Both the position numbers and the translations under genes were made by a program. Source: Temnopleurus reevesii (lineage: Eukaryota > Echinodermata > Echinoidea > Temnopleuroida > Temnopleuridae). Taken from it: a stretch of DNA of 14,690 bases. Where the stretch lies: positions 1 to 14,690 of the forward strand of contig BQKZ01005624.1 of NCBI GenBank assembly GCA_036244855.1, read 5' to 3'. The notes beneath the pieces were generated by a model. The model had not been told where the DNA came from. It made no database searches and worked only from the letters and a program-made list of their open reading frames with translations. Below are positions 1 through 6,781 of the stretch, piece by piece (position 1 is the stretch's first letter; each line of letters starts with the position of its first letter).

Positions 1-987
1 TATTCAGCCTATTGTTACACATTATCTTGAACCTATCAATGTGATTATTTCCAAATTGCAAATTGCAAATTGCTTTACATCATCTGGCTTCATGCTTTTC
101 ATGTTGTGCACATTGATGGATGAATCTGACAATGTCAAATCAATTTGCGTGGCTTAGTATTATGATGTAATTGCATCATCAACTGCACATTGTATGCGCA
201 CTCATGTGTGAATGTAAACGCCTCTGATGTCGTATAATGTTTAGCAATGAGTCAGGTTGAATGTGTGAAAAGGAGTTTGTTATCAACATTACCATAGCGA
301 CTGCTATCAACACAGGATGTAGATTTTGTTAATACATATTTTATTAACTGTTTTTTTTTTGTTTGTTTTTTTAGTAACCACAGTCAAATCTGTCTTGGTA
401 GACACATTTTCAAAGTGACAATTTCAAAAAATTTCTTTTGGATGATTACTATAGACAGGTTTGATTACTCCATTTTACAGATCTCCATTTTGAGAATGCC
501 CATTTTACTTATTTCAGACTGAATGGTCTGCCTATTAAGAAAATCTAACACATGACATCATTATTCTTGAGTCCTCTGAATGTTTTAAAGCTTTAAGAAC
601 AAATTGCCTATTATAGTTTTTATCCTGTTTTGTTAAAAAACATGTATGTTTTCAATTACAAAAAATATGGAGAAAGCTAGTGATTGTTTATGAACATAAA
701 TGTGTTTTCTAATTAAAATTAGAATACATTTTCTTTTCCTGCATATAGTTGATAAGCTGAGAGAACTTGATGTTGAAAATTGTCCATTATTTTACTGTTT
801 GTAGTCCTGCAGATACAACACTGTAAATCTAAAGCGAGTTTTTTTGTAAAACAAAATATTTTTTGTATAGCAGGCATGCCAAAATTTCCTTGTCTTGCTC
901 ATATGTCTGTCTCGTGTGCATAAATCACTGGTATGCTAATGCTATGTTTCTCCCGCTATCACATTACTAAACGCCGCCAATTAATAT
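1..987. other. Non-coding AT-rich stretch, probable intron or upstream flank
   Basis: I see no exon with a supported open frame and paired splice sites here. The stretch holds short T runs (about 350-372), a three-fold AAATTGC tandem repeat at 53-73, and AT-rich sequence. Because the first recognisable MAP7-like exon at 2246 begins inside a codon, an earlier exon must lie upstream. This stretch is therefore probably intron of that gene or lies upstream of it. Confidence 0.5.
53..73. repeat. Short tandem repeat, AAATTGC x3
   Basis: Three perfect head-to-tail copies of the heptamer AAATTGC can be read directly. A similar GCAAATTGCAAAT string occurs inside the MITE-like element near 4170. No function is inferred. 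Confidence 0.8.
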
Positions 988-1102
988 CTTGTCTGCACCG
1001 CAAGGACGGTAATGATTGACCGATGCCCCTCTATCTCTCTTCGTTCTTTGCTTCCGATCGGAGATCATCGTATCATCCTCTCGATCGAAGTCTGCAGACA
1101 AG
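988..1102. repeat. Possible fold-back segment with 10-bp inverted ends
   Basis: CTTGTCTGCA at 988-997 is perfectly inverted as TGCAGACAAG at 1093-1102. The enclosed 95 bp is more GC-rich than its surroundings and carries GATCGGAGATC and TCGATCGA palindromic strings. It may be a short non-autonomous element or relic. I found no clear target-site duplication, so it could also be chance. Confidence 0.3.
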
Positions 1103-1195
1103 CCAGACATGATCTCTTCTTATGTCAACAAACCATCTTTACATCACTCATCCAAAGCTGTGCATGGCAGGGTGCTCCATAACTAATTTGAAGCA

Positions 1196-1213
1196 CTTGC
1201 CCACTCGGGCAAG
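1196..1213. repeat. Perfect 7-bp stem hairpin, CTTGCCC-ACTC-GGGCAAG
   Basis: A 7-bp GC-rich perfect stem with a 4-nt loop sits in AT-rich DNA just upstream of a 12-C run and an AAAT-rich tract. The combination resembles the body and low-complexity tail of a short interspersed element, but I cannot name a family. The hairpin itself is seen directly; the element identity is inference. Confidence 0.45.
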
Positions 1214-1259
1214 CAAGTTTAGAAATGGCTGAGAATCACTTGCTGGGAAATAAATTTTA

Positions 1260-1390
1260 CCCCCCCCCCCCAACCAAAAAATAAATAAATAAATAAATTT
1301 AAAAGAAAAATAGATAAATAAAAAAAATATATAAAATAAATAAATAAATTTAAAAAAAAAGAAATAAATAAATAAATTCAAATAAAAATT
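1260..1390. repeat. Low-complexity tract: C12 run followed by (AAAT)n / A-rich
   Basis: Twelve consecutive C (1260-1271) are followed by over 100 bp made of AAAT/AAATA and A runs. A minus-strand open frame through it is an artefact of the repeat (F/Y/L/I-rich). It may be the tail of the hairpin-bearing sequence immediately to its left. Confidence 0.85.
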
Positions 1391-2245
1391 TTAGCTTAGA
1401 GACAGCAATAGTTAGCTTGAATTGCAAATCCCGTATTGGATTGACCTGATTTTTGTGTTTCCATGAATATTTTACAACCAATGTTTGTTTCTATCATGGG
1501 GGAGTAGCTTTTGTTTGTGCCAAAAAATACTTCCCTGGCCATGACTTTCTCTTGCCCTGGACAATGGGGCAAGTGAGTATGTAGCACCTGGCTGGGTAGT
1601 CGTATACCTGAACTGATCCCATCCTCTTCCAAAACTTACAATAAAAAAATAATTGTATCCATGACAATCATTTTGCATGCATGTTGATGTCCTTCAATTA
1701 TAAGGAAAATAACAGCAACATATAGGTTTAGCATGGCCTTTCAAAGGAAAAAAACGTGGATTATTTTGTAAATTCAGTTCGGGAAATTCGGGTTTGAATT
1801 GTCACCTTGATTAAAAAAAAAATGGACATTGGAACTTTTGTTCAAATTTGGTTTCTTTTTGCATTTTGCATGTTTTGTTTCTGTCATTTGTCAAATTCTG
1901 TGAATGCTTCCTTTACTCTTCTTTTGAAGTATTGTTTGAAAAAAAATGAATATGAGGAAAGACTATCATAAATTCTATATTTAAAGGAATTGTTGATGTT
2001 TTCGTAATATTTTGTTATCTAACGATTTACGACAATATGTTTATGAAATTCAAACAATAATAACAAGTCAAAGTATGAATTTAAAATCTGTTTTGCCGCA
2101 AATCTTCAGGTTGAAACTATAATCGATCTAATCATAAATAAAACTCTGCACTTGAATATAATAATCATTACCATTGAATGGTATCTGCTCTCTGAAATAG
2201 TTGTTTTAATTGCTCTCTTAATTTCTTATATTCTTCATAATGCAG
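1391..2245. other. Non-coding stretch, probable intron before the first recognised exon
   Basis: AT-rich with several homopolymer T and A runs and no supported exon. Its right end, TTCTTATATTCTTCATAATG followed by CAG, is a plausible pyrimidine-rich acceptor for the exon at 2246. Open frames around 1396-1678 on the minus strand are short, overlap each other in different frames and show no family resemblance. Confidence 0.5.
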
Positions 2246-2344
2246 ATGGAACGGAAAGCAAAGGAACAACAGATGCAACACATGAAGATCTGAACACAAC
2301 AAACACATCAGATGACAGACCACTAAGACATAGGAAAGAGCCAG
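2246..2344 (+). CDS. MAP7/ensconsin-like gene, exon (partial CDS), acidic S/T-rich linker
   Basis: A 99-nt internal exon that starts at codon position 2 and ends at codon position 1. The acceptor is ATAATGCAG and the donor is GTAAGC. It encodes about 33 residues rich in T, D, E and N, ending in a basic DRPLRHRKEP segment. By itself it has no recognisable domain. It is assigned to the gene because its phase-1 end joins in frame to the exon at 4584, giving KEP-V-LDASKLKE, and because it lies at the place of the poorly conserved lead-in to the MAP7 microtubule-binding helix. Reading from the ATG at 2246 hits a stop after 15 codons, so that ATG is not the start. Two near-identical copies follow within 450 bp, so which copy is normally spliced needs cDNA. 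Confidence 0.6.
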
Positions 2345-2474
2345 GTAAGCTTATCAAAAAGATGCCAAATGACTTTGATATTTGATTACAAATTATTCTA
2401 ATAAATTCACACATCAGATGAAAGACCACATTGGCACTGAAAGAACCTGGTAGCGATATAAAAAATTAATTCAG
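2345..2474. repeat. Intron carrying a degenerate half-copy of the 2246-2344 exon
   Basis: After the donor, the segment from about 2410 to 2454 (CACATCAGATGAAAGACCAC, then GAAAGAACCTGGTAG) aligns with the last 45 nt of the exon plus its donor (CACATCAGATGACAGACCAC, then GAAAGAGCCAGGTAA). In the middle it carries a diverged TTGGCACTG block. The donor-like GGTAG and two changed positions suggest a decayed copy. The same variant recurs near 2629-2674. Confidence 0.6.
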
Positions 2475-2563
2475 AAACAAAGGAACAACAGACGCAACAC
2501 ATGAAGATCTAAACACAACAAACACATCAGATGACAGACCACCAAGACATAGGAAAGAGCCAG
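2475..2563 (+). pseudogene. Second copy of the acidic-linker exon
   Basis: This repeats the 2246-2344 exon about 219 bp downstream, with an intact GTAAGC donor at 2564. Ten nucleotides are missing just after the AG, so splicing at TTCAG (2474) gives 89 nt and, after a phase-1 exon, runs into TAA. An internal AG (CAACAG, ending 2491) would restore phase 1 to 1 over 72 nt (24 codons) with the parental frame open. Relative to copy 1, the shared frame shows two synonymous changes and two amino-acid changes (S to N, L to P). It is most likely an unused duplicate, though use through the internal AG cannot be excluded. Confidence 0.5.
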
Positions 2564-2693
2564 GTAAGCTTATCAAAAAAATGCCAAATGACTTTGATAT
2601 TTGATTATAGATTATTCTGATCAATTCACACATCGGATGACAGACCGCATTGGCACTGTAAGAACCTGGTAGCGATATAAAAATTAATTCAGA

Positions 2694-2781
2694 AACAAAG
2701 GAACAACAGACGCAACACATGAAGATCTAAACACAACAAACACATCAGATGACAGACCACCTAGACATAGGAAAGAACCAG
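2694..2781 (+). pseudogene. Third copy of the acidic-linker exon, weakened donor
   Basis: This copy is nearly identical to the second and carries the same 10-nt loss after the AG. It differs from the second in the shared frame only at two synonymous positions (CCA to CCT and GAG to GAA). Its donor reads GTTAGC instead of GTAAGC. The close identity of copies 2 and 3 indicates a recent duplication of an already shortened unit of about 219 bp. It is probably non-functional. Confidence 0.5.
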
Positions 2782-2889
2782 GTTAGCTTATCAAAATATT
2801 TTTTAAAGCTTTGGTTGGAATGACACAGAATCAAAGATGATTTGAATTGACCGGTCCATTCACCTCGGCTCCGGAAACAACTTGGATTG

Positions 2890-3580
2890 TGTTTCATGAG
2901 CTGGGTGTAGATCTATGCACATCTACGCACGACTGTTGACCCTTTTATCAGTGCGACATGGCTCCAAAGGCTATTCTTGAGTGCGAGAAAGGGTCACCAG
3001 TCGTTCGTAGAGTGGTGCATAAAGCTAGGCAGGACTCTATGCAGGACTGATGACCCTTTCCTGCATTCAATGGTTACCCGTATGTTGCTGAGTTAGCGCT
3101 AGAGAAACGGTCACCAGTCGTTCATAGAGTGGTGCATAAAGCTAGGCAGGACTGATTACCCTTCCCTGCATCCAATGGTTACCTGTATGTTGCCGAGTTA
3201 GCGCTAGAGAAACGGTCACCAGTCGTTCGTAGAGTGGTGCATAAAGCTAGGCAGGACTGATTACCCTTCCCTGCATCCAATGGTTACCCATATGTTGCTG
3301 AGTTAGCGCTAGAGAAACGGTCACCAGTCGTTCATAGAGTGGTGCATAAAGCTAGGCAGGACTCTATGCAGGACTGATTACCCTTCCCTGCATCCAATGG
3401 TTACCCGTATGTTGCTGAGTCAGCGCTAGAGAAACGGTCACCAGTTGTTCATAGAGTGGTGCATAATGCTATGCAGTACTGATGACCCTTTCCTGCATTT
3501 AATGGTTACCCGTATGTTGCAGAGTTAGCGCTAGAGAAAGGGTCACCAGTTGTGCGTACGGTCATGCTTAATTCTATGCA
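2890..3580. repeat. Minisatellite, about six 105/117-bp units with internal dyad symmetry
   Basis: The block starting GGTCACCAGT recurs at about 2992, 3109, 3214, 3319, 3436 and 3541, giving spacings of 117, 105, 105, 117 and 105 bp. The longer units carry an extra 12-bp ACTCTATGCAGG-type segment. A more diverged unit precedes (about 2890-2990) and a fragment follows (to about 3580). The first full unit contains GAAAGGGTCACCAGTC (2987-3002) and its near-complement GACTGATGACCCTTTC (3045-3060), which match at 15 of 16 positions, so it could form a hairpin. Open frames crossing the array are incidental. Confidence 0.85.
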
Positions 3581-4143
3581 CATATTATGATACGTAAGCC
3601 CAATAAAATTAATGCAATAATACAGGATCACAAATCTTATACATCTACCGTAATGACAGGCCACCTTGGCACTTGGAAGTGCATGATACCAGAGGCTTAT
3701 CAAAATGATGATTTTAATATTAATTTCAAATGATCAAACCACGTCATGCAATACCATGACTCGTCAACTTGGCACGGTAAGCAAAGCAGGTAGGTGCGTC
3801 AAACTCAATTAAATCAATAGCAACTCACAGGAGAACTACAAAAGGATTGTCAACAATTTCTGGTAAAACAAGGGACGGAAAAGAAACATTAAGCACGGAT
3901 ATATATTCATTCCCAGTCTACTACAGAGAAAATGTAAAATGGTTGCTCCATTATTCTGTCAAACATCTCTTTAGACTGACTGTTTGTGTCTGCTGAGAAA
4001 AAAAATTGTGTCGAGCTAGTGACAGATGACCTTTTCAAGAGAGGTGGTAACATGTAATGCAGGGTGCAACTTCAAATGCGTTATAATGTTGGGTATGATT
4101 CAAAGCACTCTCAACCAGTGCTTTCTAACAATAGTCATTGGGG
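3581..4143. other. Intron with remnants of the exon-derived repeat
   Basis: The segment around 3650-3700 (TAATGACAGGCCACCTTGGCACTTGG, shortened here: GACAGGCCACCTTGGCACT) and the one around 3765-3795 (CAACTTGGCACGGTAAG, GCAGGTAGG) resemble the TTGGCACTG-bearing half-copies near 2430 and 2650. The duplication array thus seems to continue, more decayed, on the far side of the minisatellite. The rest shows no gene. Confidence 0.4.
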
Positions 4144-4307
4144 ATGTTGCTAGAAAGTTGTAATTGATTGCAAATTGCAAATCGGTTGCTAATTGAAGTG
4201 TGCATTCTTATTCGCGCACTCTTGGCAAGCTAGGCATGAAGCATTGTTTTGAAAGATGCATGCTGATCAACTGCAACTTGCACTCGGTTGCAACTTTCTA
4301 GCAACAT
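4144..4307. mobile_element. MITE-like element with 17-bp perfect terminal inverted repeats
   Basis: ATGTTGCTAGAAAGTTG at 4144-4160 is exactly inverted at 4291-4307, and weaker complementarity extends inward for about 20 more bases (TGCAA and TTGCA blocks match). The unit is 164 bp with no coding capacity, as expected of a miniature inverted-repeat DNA transposon. I could not find a clean target-site duplication next to either end, so neither the exact boundaries nor the superfamily can be set. Confidence 0.6.
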
Positions 4308-4583
4308 TCCATAGAGTTGCCTATGTTTAATAGGGAATATTGATGAGATTTGTTCTAAATTGAAGTCAGTTTTTATATCTTGATTAATTAATGTTGCTAA
4401 AAGGAAGTGATTTGTCTTGTAAGATGTAAGAAGGCTTTTTGGTCATCACTTCAGATATTTGTAATTTAGTTTTATTAGTGGTAGGCATTTTTCCAGTTAC
4501 AAGTGCAACAGATTCCAAAGATTTATATACTTATGATAGGAAAATGCATGTATTTTGACTCATTTTCCCATTTATTCTTACAG
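4308..4583. other. Intron preceding the coiled-coil exon
   Basis: AT-rich sequence with no internal gene. It ends in CATTTTCCCATTTATTCTTA followed by CAG, a good polypyrimidine tract and acceptor for the exon beginning at 4584. Confidence 0.6.
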
Positions 4584-4738
4584 TGTTAGATGCATCCAAA
4601 CTAAAGGAAAGGGAGGAGCGAAACGCAAACAACAGACGAACACACTTTCAGAAGAAATCAGATGCCATAAAGGATAAGAATGAGCAGAGAAGACAGGCGG
4701 TCGAGGAGCGCAGGAGACAGCAGGCAGAGGCAGAAAAG
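4584..4738 (+). CDS. MAP7/ensconsin-like gene, coiled-coil exon (microtubule-binding helix)
   Basis: A 155-nt exon with a strong acceptor (TTATTCTTACAG) and donor GTGATT. It begins at codon position 2 and ends on a codon boundary. It encodes about 51 residues, almost all charged or polar: LDASKLKEREERNANNRR, a central FQKKSDAIKDKNEQ, then RRQAVEERRRQQAEAEK. The spacing of EREER and RRQAVEERRRQ corresponds to the N-terminal helix of MAP7 proteins (ensconsin), which lies along the microtubule surface and helps recruit kinesin-1. The helix appears about 25 residues shorter between these two motifs than I recall for vertebrate MAP7. The 3' two-thirds of this exon is the founder of a decaying tandem array that fills the following intron. 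Family assignment is inferred from motif order; a generic coiled-coil protein is the alternative. Confidence 0.8.
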
Positions 4739-4901
4739 GTGATTCAAAATTGTCTTACTCGGTTGCCGAGGTGACAAAGCATTTGTGTATGCAAATACAG
4801 TCTCTTCTCAACTATTTCCCATAAGAAAATAGTCTTAAAATCAAAATAAAAAAAGCAAGTAGAATGCACCTCGTGCACACAACAGATGAGCACACTTACA
4901 G

Positions 4902-4988
4902 AAGAAATCAGATGCCATAAAGGATAAGAATGAACAGAGAAGACAGGCGGTCGAGGAGCGCAGAAGACAGCAGGCGGAGGCAGAAAAG
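4902..4988 (+). CDS. Candidate cassette exon, second copy of the coiled-coil segment
   Basis: An 87-nt (29-codon) open copy of the exon's 3' part, preceded by CACACTTACAG and followed by the same GTGATT donor as the parent. It starts and ends on codon boundaries, so it can be inserted between the exons ending at 4738 and starting at 8098 without a frameshift. Its three differences from the parent (GAG/GAA, AGG/AGA, GCA/GCG) are all synonymous. In contrast, the three differences in the 20 nt upstream of the AG create a TGA and two amino-acid changes, as expected if that part is intronic. The polypyrimidine tract is weak, so use as an exon is inference. The alternative is a very young duplicate. 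Confidence 0.4.
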
Positions 4989-5126
4989 GTGATTCAAAAT
5001 TTCCTGACTCTGTTATTGAAATGACTTAACTTTTGTGGGAAAAATAGCCTCTCCGGTTGGTTATTTTTTCATAAGTTTGTAGAGTCAAAGTCTCAAGCGA
5101 TAGAGACACAATTGTGAACACCGCAG

Positions 5127-5228
5127 ACGGGTGCACTTTTTGGAAATAAAGTAGACACTATTAAGTATGAAAATGAGCAGAGGAGGCAAGCAGTCAAGAA
5201 ATGCAGACAGCAGGCGGAGGCAAAAAAG
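5127..5228 (+). pseudogene. Third, diverged copy of the coiled-coil segment
   Basis: From a CCGCAG at 5121-5126 to a GTGATT donor at 5229 there are 34 open codons in the parental frame. One codon is lost inside the RRRQQ run, and many replacements are present (IKYENEQRRQAV, then KKCRQQAEAKK). The splice signals survive in form and phase, but the divergence of the first half suggests decay rather than use. Confidence 0.35.
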
Positions 5229-5379
5229 GTGATTCAATATAGGTTCAAATTTCCTGACTCTGTTCTTGAGATAACACAACATTTGTTAGAAAGTTGCCTC
5301 TTTGGTTGGTGGTAATTTCATATAACAGCGTTACAGTGCAAAGTCACAATTTAATTCAGTCAGAAGCAAAAGTGTTCTC

Positions 5380-5456
5380 ACAATATTAAGGATAAGAATG
5401 AGCGGAGAAGACAGGCCATCTAGCAGCTCCGGAGACAACAGGCAGAAAATTGACTA
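5380..5456 (+). pseudogene. Fourth copy of the coiled-coil segment, stop codon and lost donor
   Basis: The frame reads IKDKNERRRQAI and then TAG, where the parent has QAVEE. The end of the copy, GCAGAAAATTGAC, has lost the GGT of the donor. It is plainly non-functional as an exon. Confidence 0.7.
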
Positions 5457-5609
5457 AAAATTTGTTTAATTTTCCAGACACTGTTCTTGAGGTATACGTA
5501 ACACAACATTTGTTAGAAAATTTCCTTTCTGGTTGGTAGTCATTTCTTGTCACAGAGATACAGTCAGTGCAAAGTCATATTCAATCCTGTTAAAAGCACA
5601 AATGTTCTC

Positions 5610-5697
5610 GCAACATTAAGGATAAGAATGAGCAGAGGAGACAGGCAGTCGAGGAGGGCAGGAGACAGCAGGCACAGGCAAAAAATGACTCAAAATA
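5610..5697 (+). pseudogene. Fifth copy of the coiled-coil segment, donor lost
   Basis: The parental frame stays open (IKDKNEQRRQAVEEGRRQQA), but the donor GGTGATTC has become AATGACTC and the conserved 5' part with the AG is replaced. The surrounding intron is close to that of copies 4 and 6, so these three form a sub-family of the array. Confidence 0.65.
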
Positions 5698-5844
5698 TGT
5701 TCAATTTTCCTGACACTGATCTTGAGTTAACACAACATTTGTGTGAAAAGTAGCCTTTCTGGTTGGTAGTCATTTCTTGTCACAGAGATACAGTTAGTGC
5801 AAAGTCATATTCATTCGAGTTTAAATAGAAACACAAATGTTCTT

Positions 5845-5935
5845 ACAACATTAAGGATAAGAATAAATGGTGGAGACAGGCAGTCGAGGAGTGCACGAGA
5901 CAGCAGGCAGAGGCAAAAAAAAAAATGACTCAAAA
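5845..5935 (+). pseudogene. Sixth copy of the coiled-coil segment, donor lost, interrupted by an insertion
   Basis: The frame is IKDKNKWWRQAVEEC followed by an A9-A11 expansion where the donor should be. Immediately after ATGACTCAAAA the repeat is broken by a 449-bp insertion and resumes at 6385 with TCAAAATATGTTC, matching the fifth copy's continuation. Not usable as an exon. Confidence 0.65.
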
Positions 5936-5937
5936 CA

Positions 5938-6197
5938 GGGACTGAGAGATCATTCTCACATGCCACATCTATCTTATGGAATAGCCTCCCAAATTACCTC
6001 ACAAATATTACACCATATGAAAAATTCAGAAGAAACTTGAAAACTTATCTCTTCAAAAAGAACTAATCTACTGATAATCCTAGTTCTTCTTACTTCTTTC
6101 TCTCTTTCCATGTTTCCATGTTTCAAGCGCTTAGGGACTTTCGCATGATTGTGTTATGCGCTATATAAAAGTGTTTCATTATTATTATTATTATTTA
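5938..6197 (+). mobile_element. 5'-truncated non-LTR retrotransposon (LINE) 3' end with RT C-terminus
   Basis: From 5941 to the TAA at 6064-6066 the plus strand encodes 41 residues: TERSFSHATSILWNSLPNYL, then FRRNLKTYLFKKN. The pattern RSFS-x(5)-LWN-x-LP-x(n)-F-x(3)-LKT-x-LF is the usual extreme C-terminus of CR1/L2/Jockey-type reverse-transcriptase ORFs. It is followed by a 3' UTR with TTATGCGCTATATAAAAG and an (ATT)n tail (6178-6196), as in many invertebrate LINEs. Only the terminus is present, so this copy is dead on arrival. The exact clade cannot be named from so little. Confidence 0.75.
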
Positions 6198-6205
6198 AGA
6201 ATTTG

Positions 6206-6384
6206 CAGGGGAGCTACAGATAGCTCTCCTAGAGGCTCTCAAGGAGAGTTTTAGGGGAGCTAAATTGGGTTTTTATGTAGTAAAATTGGGGTTACGAGGG
6301 GCTCAATAAATCACTCCCCAAAAAGCATTTAAGGGGAGCTTTAGGAAAGCTACCGCTCTCACTCCCCTTAAAATGTATTCCCTG
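6206..6384. repeat. Hairpin-rich segment inside the insertion
   Basis: Repeated AGGGGAGCT motifs alternate with their complements. CTCTCC and GGAGAG near 6224-6247 can pair. CATTTAAGGGGAG (6326-6338) is inverted as CTCCCCTTAAAATG (6362-6375) with one extra A. No coding frame is evident. It may be the body of a fold-back or MITE-type element that carried, or lies beside, the LINE fragment. Confidence 0.5.
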
Positions 6385-6509
6385 TCAAAATATGTTCAAA
6401 GTTGATGACTCTATTTGTGAGGGGGCACAATATTTGTGCAGACAAAATGCCTTCCTAGTTACAAGGGTGTAGGGTTAAAGTCACAGTTAAAAGAGAGACA
6501 CATATGCAC

Positions 6510-6640
6510 ACAACAGAAAGTGCATTTACAGAAGAAACCAAGATTAATGATAAAAATGAACAGAGCAGGCTGGTCGTTCAGGAGCGCAGGAGACAGCAGG
6601 CACAGGCAGAGGCAGAAAAGAAGATTCAAAATTTTCTGAC
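6510..6640 (+). pseudogene. Seventh copy of the coiled-coil segment, frameshift and destroyed donor
   Basis: This copy retains CATTTACAG and a recognisable DKNEQSRLVVQERRRQQA string. A net loss of 4 nt after the AG shifts the frame relative to the parent, and the donor GGTGATTC is now GAAGATTC. Two extra codons (QA) extend the QQAQAEAEK run. The downstream sequence to 6781 resembles that after the first copy. Confidence 0.65.
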
Positions 6641-6781
6641 TCTGTTACCAAGGTGAAAAAGCATTTGTACATACAAATAGAATATCTTCTCCACTATTTC
6701 CAATAGAAAATGGTCTTAAAAAGCAATATAAATAATCAAGTAGAATACACCTCATGCATATGACAGACGAGTGCACTTACA

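Larger units (their letters stand above)
5936..6384. mobile_element. 449-bp insertion flanked by 6-bp direct repeats
   Basis: Comparison with the uninterrupted fifth copy (ATGACTCAAAATATGTTC) defines the empty site exactly. The insert is bounded by TCAAAA at 5930-5935 and again at 6385-6390, which looks like a target-site duplication. Its ends read CAGGGA and TCCCTG, a 6-bp perfect inverted repeat. Inside are a LINE 3' end (5938-6197) and a hairpin-rich segment (6206-6384). It could be a DNA transposon that carries a LINE fragment, or a LINE that transduced 3' flank. The short terminal repeat does not decide between them. Confidence 0.6.
4632..6781. repeat. Tandem array of partial exon duplications, 225-250-bp units
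   Basis: The GATAAGAAT-type landmark of the coiled-coil exon recurs at 4673, 4923, 5166 (diverged), 5391, 5621, 5856 and 6549. The spacings are 250, 243, 225, 230, 235 and 693 bp. Subtracting the 449-bp insertion and its 6-bp duplication turns the last value into 238. Each unit contains the 3' part of the exon and the following intron (TTCCTGACTCTGTT, ACACAACATTTGT, TCTGGTTGGTAGT landmarks). An eighth unit is cut off at about 6781 (GACAGACGAGTGCACTTACA). The intron next to copy 7 matches that next to copy 1 better than those of the middle copies, so the array grew in more than one step. Confidence 0.85.

Noticed and set aside
1148..1381. Minus-strand frame rich in F, Y, I and L
   Set aside because: It is a direct translation of the AAAT low-complexity tract.
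2246..2293. ATG at 2246 opening MERKAKEQQMQHMKI, which looks MAP7-like
   Set aside because: It meets TGA after 15 codons, and the exon's other frame joins the next exon in phase. The resemblance is probably chance from AAG/CAA-rich sequence.
2890..3580. CRISPR-like regular repeats
   Set aside because: The units are contiguous tandem repeats of 105/117 bp with no unique spacers, in a spliced eukaryotic gene.
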